Shown here piece after piece: positions 7,633 through 14,480 of a stretch of DNA of 26,872 nucleotides (position 1 is the first letter of the stretch; each line of letters begins with the position of its first letter). A program made the translations under genes and the position numbers. The DNA is from JACDAN01 sp035265935. Lineage in GTDB: Bacteria; Actinomycetota; Thermoleophilia; Gaiellales; Gaiellaceae. The stretch spans positions 1 to 26,872 of the forward strand of contig DATFOC010000097.1 of assembly GCA_035265935.1 (NCBI GenBank), read 5' to 3'. Under the pieces are notes generated by a model. That model worked only from the letters and a program-made list of their open reading frames with translations. It was not told the DNA's origin and ran no database searches.

Positions 7633-10600
7633 ATGGCGGGGGAGGTCTATCGGTTTCTGCTCCGGATGCCCACGCATCTGCGAGAGCGGCTCAAGGATGC
7701 GACCGAGGAGTCGGGTCGGAGCCTCAACGCGGAGATCGTGAACCGGCTCGAGCAGAGCCTCGCTGATGACCCGGGCGTCGTCCGTCGCCTGAGCCTGCGG
7801 ATATCCGGCGCCTGGATGGCGGCCGGGGAGCGGATAAACCGGAAGGGGAGGAGCATGAGTCCCAATAAGAATCCGCGCCGGACCGCACGTCGGCGTCGAG
7901 TCGCCATCGGGCTCGCGGCGGTCGCCGCAGTCGTGGCGGCCGCGCTCGGTGCCGGTGCCGTCATGCTGGACGGGTCGTCTCAGACGGCCGCGCCGGCGGC
8001 GGAGACGGAGCACGAGCTCTCACCGGCGCTTGCGCAGAAGCTGGCGAGCGCGCAGCGATTCTCGCCCGCCGAGACGCAGTACGAGGGCGGCGAAGAAATG
8101 GGGGACGGCGCACTCGAGTGGCAGATGCACGCCACACCGCGCACGGACATCCCGCTCGCCGCTATCACAGGTAGTCGCCAGGACTGGAAGACACTCAAGT
8201 CCCGCGGAAACTCAAGGGCGAAGCTCGGCGACCACGGGAAGTGGACGAACCTGGGGCCGGACAACGCGGTCTATCCGCTGAATCCGTTCCGGAACCGATA
8301 CGTCTACGTCCCGAACGAGTACGTCGCCGCGGGACGGACGTCGCATAGCGTGATCGACCCGAACTGCGGCGCGTCGACCTGCCGCTACTGGATCGCGAAC
8401 GCCGGCGGCGGTATCTGGCGGACCGACAACGTATTCGCTTCGCAACCGAAGTGGGAGTACGTCTCGGCGGAGTTCCAGCACAACAATACGGCGGCACTGG
8501 AGCTCGACCCGAACGATTCGACGAGCAACATGATCTATGCCGGAACCGGCGAGCCGAACACGTGCCGCAGCGGTTGTATCGCCGGCGTCGGTCTGTACAA
8601 GTCGAAGGACGGCGGCGACCACTGGAGCGGCCCGATCGGTGCGCAGTACTTCAGCGGCCGGGGTATCGGCTCGATCCAGGTCAAGCCCGGTGACTCGAAC
8701 ACGATCTTCGTCGGTTCGGGCGCACAGGGCTCCCGCGGCATCAGCAGCACCTGCTGCACCGGTGTCGACCGCGGAGCGAACATCCCGGGAGCACCGCACT
8801 TCGGGCTGTACCGCTCGACGGACGGCGGCCAGACGTTCTCGCTGGTCAGCCAGGGGAACGCCACGAACTGCACGACCAACACCCCGACCGAGGTGTTCCT
8901 CGGCCTGACCGCGTGCTCGCCGCGCGGGGCTCGCCGGGTTCACATCGATCCGCTGAACGCGAACACGGTCTACGCCTCCTTCATGGCGAAGGGCATCTGG
9001 CGGTCGACCTCGAACGGCGACCCGGGTAGCTGGGTTCAGATCTTCGCGCCGCGCGGGCCGTCGACGAGCCCCGCGACCGGGGCGGACGTCGAGCGGGCCG
9101 AGTTCGACGTGGTCGCACTCCCGAACGGAAAGACGCGGATGTACATCGGTGTCGGAAGCGGCGCCGGCCAGACCGCGAAGTTCTTCCGGAGCGACGACGT
9201 CGCGAGTGGTACGCCGACGTTCACAGAGCTGACGAACAGCACCAGTCAGGGGTTCTGCGACCCGCAGTGCAACTACGACAGCTACGTCTACGTGCCGCGG
9301 AAGGCCGACGGGACGGCTCACGACCCCAACACCGTCTACCTGCTCGGCGACAACGAGTACAACGAGGCCGGGCTCGGTGCCTCGAACGGGCGTGCGGTGC
9401 TGCTCTCTACGGACGCCGGCGTGTCCTTCACGGACATGACCTACGACGCGACGGACAACCTGCAGCCGCACGGAATCCATCCCGACCAGCACTCGATCGT
9501 CACGAATCCGGCGGACTGGAAGCAGTTCGTCGAGACGGGTGACGGCGGCGTCGTCCGCTCGAACGGCAACTTCGTCGACGACTCGGCAGACTGCGCGTCC
9601 GTCGTTGTGCCCTCGTCGAACCCTGCGACCACGGCGGCGCGGCTGGCTCTCTGCCAGGCGGTCACAAAGAGGATCCCGGAGCGCATCGAGTCCATCAACA
9701 AGGGACTCAACACGCTCCACTTCTACCAGGTGACCTACAACCCGAACCGCCCCGGCGAGCTGGCCGGGGGCGCTCAGGACAACGGTTCGTGGATGCGGGT
9801 TCCCGGCACGAAGACGTGGGTCGAGACGTTCGTCGCCGACGGTGCGTACAACGGCTTCGACGCGGTCGACCCGAACTACTCGATGTTCTCGTGGCAGGGC
9901 GGCTCACTCGCAGTCTTGGACGAGCCGCGCAATCAGCAGGCCGGGACCTGGATCTCCGACACGCTGCTCGTGCTCGGGGCCGCGAACTTCCGCTATCCCC
10001 GCGAGGCGGCAGCGTTCATCGCTCCGACGCTCTTCCACCCGAAGGTCAGCAAGCTGATGTTCACCGGACGCGAGCACGTGTTCCGCTCGCTGAACGGCGG
10101 CATCAACCCCGCCTTCCCGTACGCGGAGGTCAAGGAGCACTGCAACGTCTGGACGGGTAACGGGGACATCGACGAGAGCGGCGCGTACGTGCCGAACATC
10201 GACGTCTGCGACGACTGGAAGGCGATGGGCGATCCCGGCCACGGCGGCCGGCTCACCTACGGCCCGGCCGCCCTGTGTCCGAGCCCGGCGAACCCGAACC
10301 CGAACCAGGTCTGGACGGTTCCATGCCCCGCTCCGTATCCATGGGGCACTGACCGCTCCGGCGGCCACATCTCCGTGAACGAGCCGTCACCGTCGGACAA
10401 GAACGTCGTCTGGGCGGCGACCAGCGGAGGACGGATCTTCGTCACGACGAATGCCGCCGCGGCCGATCCGTCCACGATCGCATGGAAGCGGATCGACCCG
10501 AGCTCTTCGGTCGACCCGCCGCGATACCCGACCGACATCTACATCGACCCCTCGAACCCGTACCACGTCTACATCTCGTACAGCGGGTACAACCACGTGA

Positions 10601-10923
10601 CGCCGGACACGCCGGGTCACGTCTTCGAGGTCAGGTACAACCCGACGACGGGCGCAGCGACGTTCACGCGCCTGGACGGTTCGGGGCCGCATGCGATCGG
10701 CGATCTGCCGGTCGGGACGATCGAGCGGGACGAGAAGAAGGGCAGGCTCTACGCCGGGACGGACTTCGGCGTGATCAGGCGAGTCAACGTGCGAACGGGC
10801 TGGACTTCGGTCGCACCGGGTCTGCCGACGACGACCGTTCCGTTCCTGAAGATCGACCAGGACAACCGCGTCATGTACGTCACGACACACGGCTTCGGCG
10901 CCTGGACGCTCAAGCTGTCGTAG
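7633..10923 (+). CDS. Arc-type RHH domain fused to a TM segment and BNR beta-propeller (copy 2)
   Basis: A tandem paralogue of the preceding gene, 1096 residues from ATG 7633 (TTG 7567 is an in-frame but less likely start). The RHH (residues 4-43) has the same strand YRFLLRMP and the GRSLNAEIVNRLEQSL helix; 30 of the first 43 residues match copy 1. The linker is 12 residues longer. RRTARRRR then precedes a hydrophobic segment (about 90-112) that ends MLDG, as copy 1 ends VLDG. The outer part keeps the cysteine pairs (NCGASTC, CRSGC, STCC, CDPQC), Asp boxes (SKDGGDHW, STDGGQTF), HPDQHSIVTNP and the C-terminal YAGTDFG, and closes THGFGAWTLKLS. A strong internal Shine-Dalgarno precedes ATG 7855. 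It has its own promoter region and terminator. Probably surface-exposed; the ligand is unknown. Confidence 0.86.
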   Translation: MAGEVYRFLLRMPTHLRERLKDATEESGRSLNAEIVNRLEQSLADDPGVVRRLSLRISGAWMAAGERINRKGRSMSPNKNPRRTARRRRVAIGLAAVAAVVAAALGAGAVMLDGSSQTAAPAAETEHELSPALAQKLASAQRFSPAETQYEGGEEMGDGALEWQMHATPRTDIPLAAITGSRQDWKTLKSRGNSRAKLGDHGKWTNLGPDNAVYPLNPFRNRYVYVPNEYVAAGRTSHSVIDPNCGASTCRYWIANAGGGIWRTDNVFASQPKWEYVSAEFQHNNTAALELDPNDSTSNMIYAGTGEPNTCRSGCIAGVGLYKSKDGGDHWSGPIGAQYFSGRGIGSIQVKPGDSNTIFVGSGAQGSRGISSTCCTGVDRGANIPGAPHFGLYRSTDGGQTFSLVSQGNATNCTTNTPTEVFLGLTACSPRGARRVHIDPLNANTVYASFMAKGIWRSTSNGDPGSWVQIFAPRGPSTSPATGADVERAEFDVVALPNGKTRMYIGVGSGAGQTAKFFRSDDVASGTPTFTELTNSTSQGFCDPQCNYDSYVYVPRKADGTAHDPNTVYLLGDNEYNEAGLGASNGRAVLLSTDAGVSFTDMTYDATDNLQPHGIHPDQHSIVTNPADWKQFVETGDGGVVRSNGNFVDDSADCASVVVPSSNPATTAARLALCQAVTKRIPERIESINKGLNTLHFYQVTYNPNRPGELAGGAQDNGSWMRVPGTKTWVETFVADGAYNGFDAVDPNYSMFSWQGGSLAVLDEPRNQQAGTWISDTLLVLGAANFRYPREAAAFIAPTLFHPKVSKLMFTGREHVFRSLNGGINPAFPYAEVKEHCNVWTGNGDIDESGAYVPNIDVCDDWKAMGDPGHGGRLTYGPAALCPSPANPNPNQVWTVPCPAPYPWGTDRSGGHISVNEPSPSDKNVVWAATSGGRIFVTTNAAAADPSTIAWKRIDPSSSVDPPRYPTDIYIDPSNPYHVYISYSGYNHVTPDTPGHVFEVRYNPTTGAATFTRLDGSGPHAIGDLPVGTIERDEKKGRLYAGTDFGVIRRVNVRTGWTSVAPGLPTTTVPFLKIDQDNRVMYVTTHGFGAWTLKLS
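7847..7857 (+). promoter_or_regulatory. internal Shine-Dalgarno plus ATG inside RHH-propeller gene 2
   Basis: GGAGGAG (7847-7853) directly precedes in-frame ATG 7855, at the same place relative to the RHH and the membrane segment as in copy 1. Initiation here gives a 1022-residue protein starting MSPNKNPRRTARRRR without the RHH. Confidence 0.6.
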
Positions 10924-10948
10924 GCCGCGGCGTTTAGCAAGCACGGAG

Positions 10949-10972
10949 AAGGGCCGCCCTCGGGCGGCCCTT
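10949..10972 (+). terminator. strong hairpin terminator shared by convergent genes
   Basis: AAGGGCCGCCC (10949-10959) pairs perfectly with its complement at 10962-10972 around a tiny loop and is followed by CGCTTTCC. It lies between the stop of RHH-propeller gene 2 (plus) and the stop of the small secreted protein (minus), so it can serve both strands. Confidence 0.75.
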
Positions 10973-10980
10973 CGCTTTCC

Positions 10981-11340
10981 CTAGGGAACGGCGCAGCTGA
11001 ACTGCGAGTAGTTCACGGCGGCGCGGCTCCCCTTGGATCCGGTCGCCGTGATCGAAAAGCTGCGGCAGGGATCGCTGTGGAACCGGACGGTGAAGGTGCC
11101 CTTCGCCGATGCCCGCACCTGCCGCACCGGCACGCCGGTGAGGCGGACGACCTCGCCGCTCTTGAAGCGGGTGCCGGCGACGATCGTCGTCGGGATCACC
11201 CGCTTGATCGTGAGCCGCGCTGTGCTGTTCCCAGCCGGGGCCTGCTTTACCTCTCCCAGTCCCGTCTCCGGCACGGAGCCTCCGACGCTGAAGAGCGTCA
11301 TGCTCGCGAAGTAGACGAGGAGGGCGAGTAAAAGCATCAT
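10981..11340 (-). CDS. small secreted or membrane-anchored protein, Ig-like, unknown function
   Basis: A 119-residue protein. Residues 1-20 (MMLLLALLVYFASMTLFSVG) form a hydrophobic signal peptide or anchor. The mature part looks like one small beta-sandwich: RLTIKRVIPTTIVAGTRFKSGEVVRLTG, then KGTFTVRFHSDPC and SITATGSKGSRAAVNYSQFSC. The two cysteines, C92 and C116, could form a disulfide outside the membrane. The fold assignment rests only on the alternating strand pattern and the ITATGSKGS turn. ATG 11340 lies 2 bases after the lipA stop, so it should be translated as part of the lipA message. A link to lipoate metabolism is not evident. The strong hairpin at 10949-10972 follows the gene. 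Confidence 0.75.
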   Translation of the reverse strand: MMLLLALLVYFASMTLFSVGGSVPETGLGEVKQAPAGNSTARLTIKRVIPTTIVAGTRFKSGEVVRLTGVPVRQVRASAKGTFTVRFHSDPCRSFSITATGSKGSRAAVNYSQFSCAVP

Positions 11341-11342
11341 CG

Positions 11343-12263
11343 TTAGTACGCCACCGCCCCACGTCCCGTCACAGCCGCATGGCGCTGCTCGTCGGCCCGG
11401 TAGCTGGAGCGGACGAGCGGACCGGCGAAGACGGAGCCGAAGCCCAGCGCCTCGCCCTGCTCGCGGAACCAGCGGAACTCGTCGGGATGCACCCAGCGAT
11501 CGATCTTCGCGTGCTTGTCGGAGGGCTGGAGGTACTGGCCGATCGTGACCACGTCGACGCCGTTCTCGCGCAGGTCGCGCATGGTGTCCACCACCTCGTC
11601 GTTCGTCTCCCCCAGCCCGACGATGATCCCCGATTTCGTCATCACGCGGTAGTCGGCGAGCTCCTTCGCGCGCCGGAGCAGCCAGAGCGCCTTGTCGTAG
11701 GACGCCCTGGCGCCGCGCATCCTCCGGTGGAGACGGCGGACGGTCTCGATGTTGTGGTTGAAGACCTCGGGCCGCTCGGCGAGGACGGTGCTCAGCGCCT
11801 CCTCCTCGACACCGAGGAAGTCCGGCGTAAGAACCTCGACACCGGTGCTCGGCAGCTTGTGCTTCAGGGCTCGGATCGTCGCTGCGAAGTGGCCCGCGCC
11901 TCGGTCGGGGAGGTCGTCGCGGTCGACCGAGGTCACGACGACATGCTCGAGCCTCATCTGTGCAGCCGCGTTCGCGAGCCGGAGCGGCTCGAGCGGATCC
12001 GGGGGATGCTCGGGCTTGCCTGAGTTGACGTAGCAGTACCGGCAGGCGCGCGTGCAGGTGTCGCCGAGGATCTGGAAGGTCGCGGTCCCGCGGCCCCAGC
12101 ACTCGGAGATGTTCGGGCATCGCGCCTCCTCGCAGACGGTGACGAGGCTGGCACCGTGGAGCAGCTTCTTGACGTCGAAGTACTGCGAGTCAGCGCTCGG
12201 CGCGCGAACCTTCATCCAGGGAGGCCTGCGAGGCCTGTCTGCGACTGGCAGCGACCGCTGCAT
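11343..12263 (-). CDS. lipA: lipoyl synthase
   Basis: Radical-SAM enzyme that inserts two sulfurs into octanoyl groups on carrier domains, completing lipoate on E2 and H proteins. The 306-residue protein has both cluster motifs: the auxiliary cluster C44-x4-C49-x5-C55 (CEEARCPNISEC) and the SAM cluster C70-x3-C74-x2-C77 (CTRACRYC). The C-terminal RSSY (285-288), whose serine ligates the auxiliary cluster in this family, is also present. GVEVLTPDFLG and NHNIETV are typical. ATG 12263 is preferred because a TAGACT box ends 7 bases before it, fitting a leaderless message; the internal ATG at residue 17 is an alternative. It is close to lipB and the E2 gene on the same strand, which supply its substrate. 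Confidence 0.97.
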   Translation of the reverse strand: MQRSLPVADRPRRPPWMKVRAPSADSQYFDVKKLLHGASLVTVCEEARCPNISECWGRGTATFQILGDTCTRACRYCYVNSGKPEHPPDPLEPLRLANAAAQMRLEHVVVTSVDRDDLPDRGAGHFAATIRALKHKLPSTGVEVLTPDFLGVEEEALSTVLAERPEVFNHNIETVRRLHRRMRGARASYDKALWLLRRAKELADYRVMTKSGIIVGLGETNDEVVDTMRDLRENGVDVVTIGQYLQPSDKHAKIDRWVHPDEFRWFREQGEALGFGSVFAGPLVRSSYRADEQRHAAVTGRGAVAY

Positions 12264-12270
12264 CGATCTC

Positions 12271-12276
12271 AGTCTA
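12271..12276 (-). promoter_or_regulatory. putative -10 box for a leaderless lipA transcript
   Basis: On the minus strand TAGACT is followed by the 7 bases GAGATCG and then ATG. Only these few bases separate the box from the start codon, with no Shine-Dalgarno. Confidence 0.5.
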
Positions 12277-12310
12277 CGGGCGGAGATGATTCACCCTCGC
12301 AGACCCAAAC

Positions 12311-12336
12311 GAGGCGGCGAAACCCTCCGCCGCCTC
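12311..12336. other. perfect 9-bp hairpin between lipA and the cupin gene
   Basis: GAGGCGGCG (12311-12319) and CGCCGCCTC (12328-12336) are exact complements around an 8-base loop. It lies in the 205-base gap between the divergent lipA and cupin genes, upstream of both starts. It could be a regulatory structure in the cupin leader. It has no T-run and, in GC-rich DNA, could be chance. Confidence 0.3.
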
Positions 12337-12468
12337 GCTCGCCGCCGTAACCCCACTGCGCTGCCCACGCTCGAGGAGATCTGGACGGAGTCTCCCTCGT
12401 CTCCCCCATTCACGCCATGCCTCGTTCGGGCATTCTTGATCCCTCGTTCGAAAGAATTCGAGGTGCGG

Positions 12469-13002
12469 GTGTCGGAAGCTCCGCTGCGCGAGACGAAGTA
12501 CGGGCTGGTCGCCGATGTCGACGGCTGGTTCGTCGTCAACGCGTGCGAGGCTCGCTGGCGCGACTCGGGCCCGTTCGGGCTCTACTGCGACTTCGAAGGC
12601 AAGCGCCCCTTTCGCCAGCTCGGGGTCAACATCAGCGTCCTCGAGCCGGGGCAGAGCCTCGGCTACTACCACCGTGAGAACGGCCAGGAGGACTTCCTCG
12701 TCTTGTCGGGGACCTGCGTGCTGATCGTCGAGGACGAGGAGCGGCCGCTCGAGGCGTGGGACTTCGTGCACTGCCCACCCGGGACGCCGCACATGATCGT
12801 GGGCGCGGGGAAAGGTCCCAGCGTCGTCCTGGCGGTTGGTGCGCGCGGGCTCCCCCGGAAAGGACTCGTCTACGTTCCGTCCGAAACCGCCAGGAAGCAC
12901 GGCGTCTCGGTCGACGAGGAGACGACGAAGCCCTCCGAGGCCTACGCCGGCTTACCGAAGTCGAGCCGCATGTCCTACGGCGGCTGGCTGCCCGAGCTCT
13001 AG
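12469..13002 (+). CDS. cupin-domain protein
   Basis: A single-domain cupin of 177 residues from GTG 12469 (VSEAPLRETKYGLV). GTG 12463 is two codons earlier and equally possible, and a GAGGTG stretch just upstream could serve as a ribosome site. The core cupin motifs are visible: GQSLGYYHRENGQEDFLVLSG for motif 1 with His and Glu candidates for metal binding, and DFVHCPPGTPHMIVGAG for motif 2. Cupins of this type are metal-binding beta barrels with very varied roles (dioxygenases, isomerases, sensors), so no substrate can be named. Its last 51 bases overlap the end of lipB on the opposite strand. Confidence 0.85.
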   Translation: MSEAPLRETKYGLVADVDGWFVVNACEARWRDSGPFGLYCDFEGKRPFRQLGVNISVLEPGQSLGYYHRENGQEDFLVLSGTCVLIVEDEERPLEAWDFVHCPPGTPHMIVGAGKGPSVVLAVGARGLPRKGLVYVPSETARKHGVSVDEETTKPSEAYAGLPKSSRMSYGGWLPEL

Positions 13003-13653
13003 GCCTCCGACTTCCTCGAGCTCGAGGTGGAAGACCTCTGCGAGCGCCTCCGCAGCGTGCGGGCGAACCTCGTCGACCGAGATCGGGTGGCCGAGCTCCC
13101 GCGCGACGGTCGTGAACGCCGTGTCCTCGAGGCCGCAGGCGGTGATCCATTCGGTGAAGGGCGCTGGGTCGAGGTCGACGTTGAGCGCGTACCCGTGCGT
13201 GGTCACCCACTTCGAGATGTGGACTCCAATCGAGGCAATCTTTCGCGGCGGTCGCTCCAGCCAGATCCCGGTCAGGCCTTCGATCCGTGTCGCCTCCACT
13301 CCGACCGCGCCGATCGTCCGGATCAGCGCCTCCTCGAGATCGCGGCAGTACCTCTTGACGTCCTCGCCGTGCCGCGCGAGGTCGAAGATCGGGTAGCAGA
13401 CGAGCTGCCCGGGGCCGTGGTAGGTGGACTTGCCACCCCGGTCGGTCTCAACGACCTCCACGTCTGCGTCTTCCGGGATATGGAGCTCGCCTTCATCGGT
13501 CCGGCGCCCGAGCGTGACCACCGGCGGATGCTCCAGCAGGATCACGGTGTCGGGCATTCGCCCCTCGGAGACGGCGGCGGCGAGCGATCGCTGCAGCTCC
13601 CACGCCTCGAGGTAGGGCACACGGCCAAGCTCGATGAGGTGGCCGGGCCTCAC
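12952..13653 (-). CDS. lipB: lipoyl(octanoyl) transferase
   Basis: LipB moves octanoate from acyl carrier protein to the lipoyl-domain lysine of E2 and related proteins, the step before LipA. The 233-residue protein has the signature RGGKSTYHGPGQLV (from residue 72), catalytic Lys K138 in RKIASIG and catalytic Cys C173 in ITACGLED, positions that agree with known LipB enzymes. The GTG start at 13653 overlaps the stop of the upstream GFA-family gene as GTGA, so the two are translationally coupled in the E2-VOC-GFA-lipB operon. The C-terminal extension GGLELGQPAAVGHAARLR is not typical and lies opposite the end of the cupin gene. The 51-base convergent overlap is real in sequence. Confidence 0.96.
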   Translation of the reverse strand: MRPGHLIELGRVPYLEAWELQRSLAAAVSEGRMPDTVILLEHPPVVTLGRRTDEGELHIPEDADVEVVETDRGGKSTYHGPGQLVCYPIFDLARHGEDVKRYCRDLEEALIRTIGAVGVEATRIEGLTGIWLERPPRKIASIGVHISKWVTTHGYALNVDLDPAPFTEWITACGLEDTAFTTVARELGHPISVDEVRPHAAEALAEVFHLELEEVGGLELGQPAAVGHAARLR

Positions 13654-14057
13654 GTGCTCCGCACCTCGTACCGGGGGAGCCCGTCGTCGGGAAGCGTCTC
13701 CCATGCTGCGACCGAGCGGACGTAGTTGTGGAACTCGGGCTTCTGCTCCAGGCCCTCGTCGATCGCGCTCAGCCGGACGCTGCACTCCCCCGACTCCGGC
13801 CAGCCGCCGCCGAACAGATTCGAGCCGCAGCGCGAGCAGAACGTCTTCGCACTGCCTTCGTCCGGCTCGTACGTCGTCAGGAGCTCGCGGCCCTGCGTGA
13901 CCTCGATCGTCTCGCTCCAGGCACGCCCGTTGGCGGTTCCGACCCCGCCCGAGATGCGCTTGCACGACGTGCAGTGGCAGAAGGAGGCGACGGTGAACGG
14001 CTCGCTGATCTCGAACGTCACGCCCCCGCACCAGCAGCTCCCCTGCATCGCGCTCAT
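13650..14057 (-). CDS. GFA / CENP-V domain zinc protein
   Basis: A 135-residue member of the glutathione-dependent formaldehyde-activating (GFA) fold family. The zinc-binding cysteine pattern is complete: GSCWCGGV near the N-terminus, FCHCTSCKR in the middle and FCSRCGSNLF near residue 95. The family name comes from one activity that is disputed for most members, so a formaldehyde role should not be assumed. ATG 14057 overlaps the previous gene's stop as ATGA; a second ATG lies three codons later. The gene ends overlapping the lipB start by 4 bases. Both overlaps point to one operon running from E2 to lipB. Why a GFA protein sits with lipoate genes is not clear. Confidence 0.88.
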   Translation of the reverse strand: MSAMQGSCWCGGVTFEISEPFTVASFCHCTSCKRISGGVGTANGRAWSETIEVTQGRELLTTYEPDEGSAKTFCSRCGSNLFGGGWPESGECSVRLSAIDEGLEQKPEFHNYVRSVAAWETLPDDGLPRYEVRST

Positions 14058-14473
14058 CGGCCGACGAACATCCAGCGATGGCCCTCGAGGTCCTCGGCGC
14101 GGTAGCGGAGGCCGTCGGGACCGCCCTCGACGCGGGAGAGCATTCTCGCGCCGGCCGCCTCGGCGCGTTCGGCGTGAGGGGCAATCTCGTCGACGTAGAC
14201 CAACAGCCCGTCGACGACCCAGGGGACGCTGGACCAACGGGCGGCCGCCTCGCAGTTCTCGCGGTGGCGCTTCGGCGAGACGTAGTCCGGCGTCGGGTTC
14301 GCAACGAAGATCGAGGCGTCCTCCCCGACACGCAATTCTGCGTGGGTGACGCGGCCGTCCTCCTCGGTGTACCGCTCCTCTGCGACCTCCTCGAACCCGA
14401 ACGCGCGCGTCAGCCAGTCGATGGCCACCGCCGCGTCCTCGTAGGCCACCATCGGGACGACGGTCTGGGCCAC
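14054..14473 (-). CDS. VOC (glyoxalase/bleomycin-resistance) fold protein
   Basis: A 139-residue single-copy VOC-fold protein: VVPMVAYEDAAVAIDWLTRAFGFEE is the typical first strand and helix. VTHAELRVGEDASIFVANP and the C-terminal YRAEDLEGHRWMFVGR, ending with a metal-ligand-type Glu before GHRW, follow the family pattern. Substrate and reaction are unknown, since the fold covers isomerases, dioxygenases and binding proteins. GTG 14473 was chosen because AGGAGG precedes it by 3 bases and the sequence VAQTVVPMVAY begins the fold; a longer frame upstream would run into the E2 gene. It lies 7 bases after the E2 stop and overlaps the next gene as ATGA. Confidence 0.88.
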   Translation of the reverse strand: MAQTVVPMVAYEDAAVAIDWLTRAFGFEEVAEERYTEEDGRVTHAELRVGEDASIFVANPTPDYVSPKRHRENCEAAARWSSVPWVVDGLLVYVDEIAPHAERAEAAGARMLSRVEGGPDGLRYRAEDLEGHRWMFVGR

Positions 14474-14480
14474 GATCCTC

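Noticed and set aside
8212..9720. 502-codon open frame antisense to RHH-propeller gene 2
   Set aside because: Shadow frame with repetitive Arg/Val/Asp content. The plus-strand propeller has conserved motifs shared with its paralogue.
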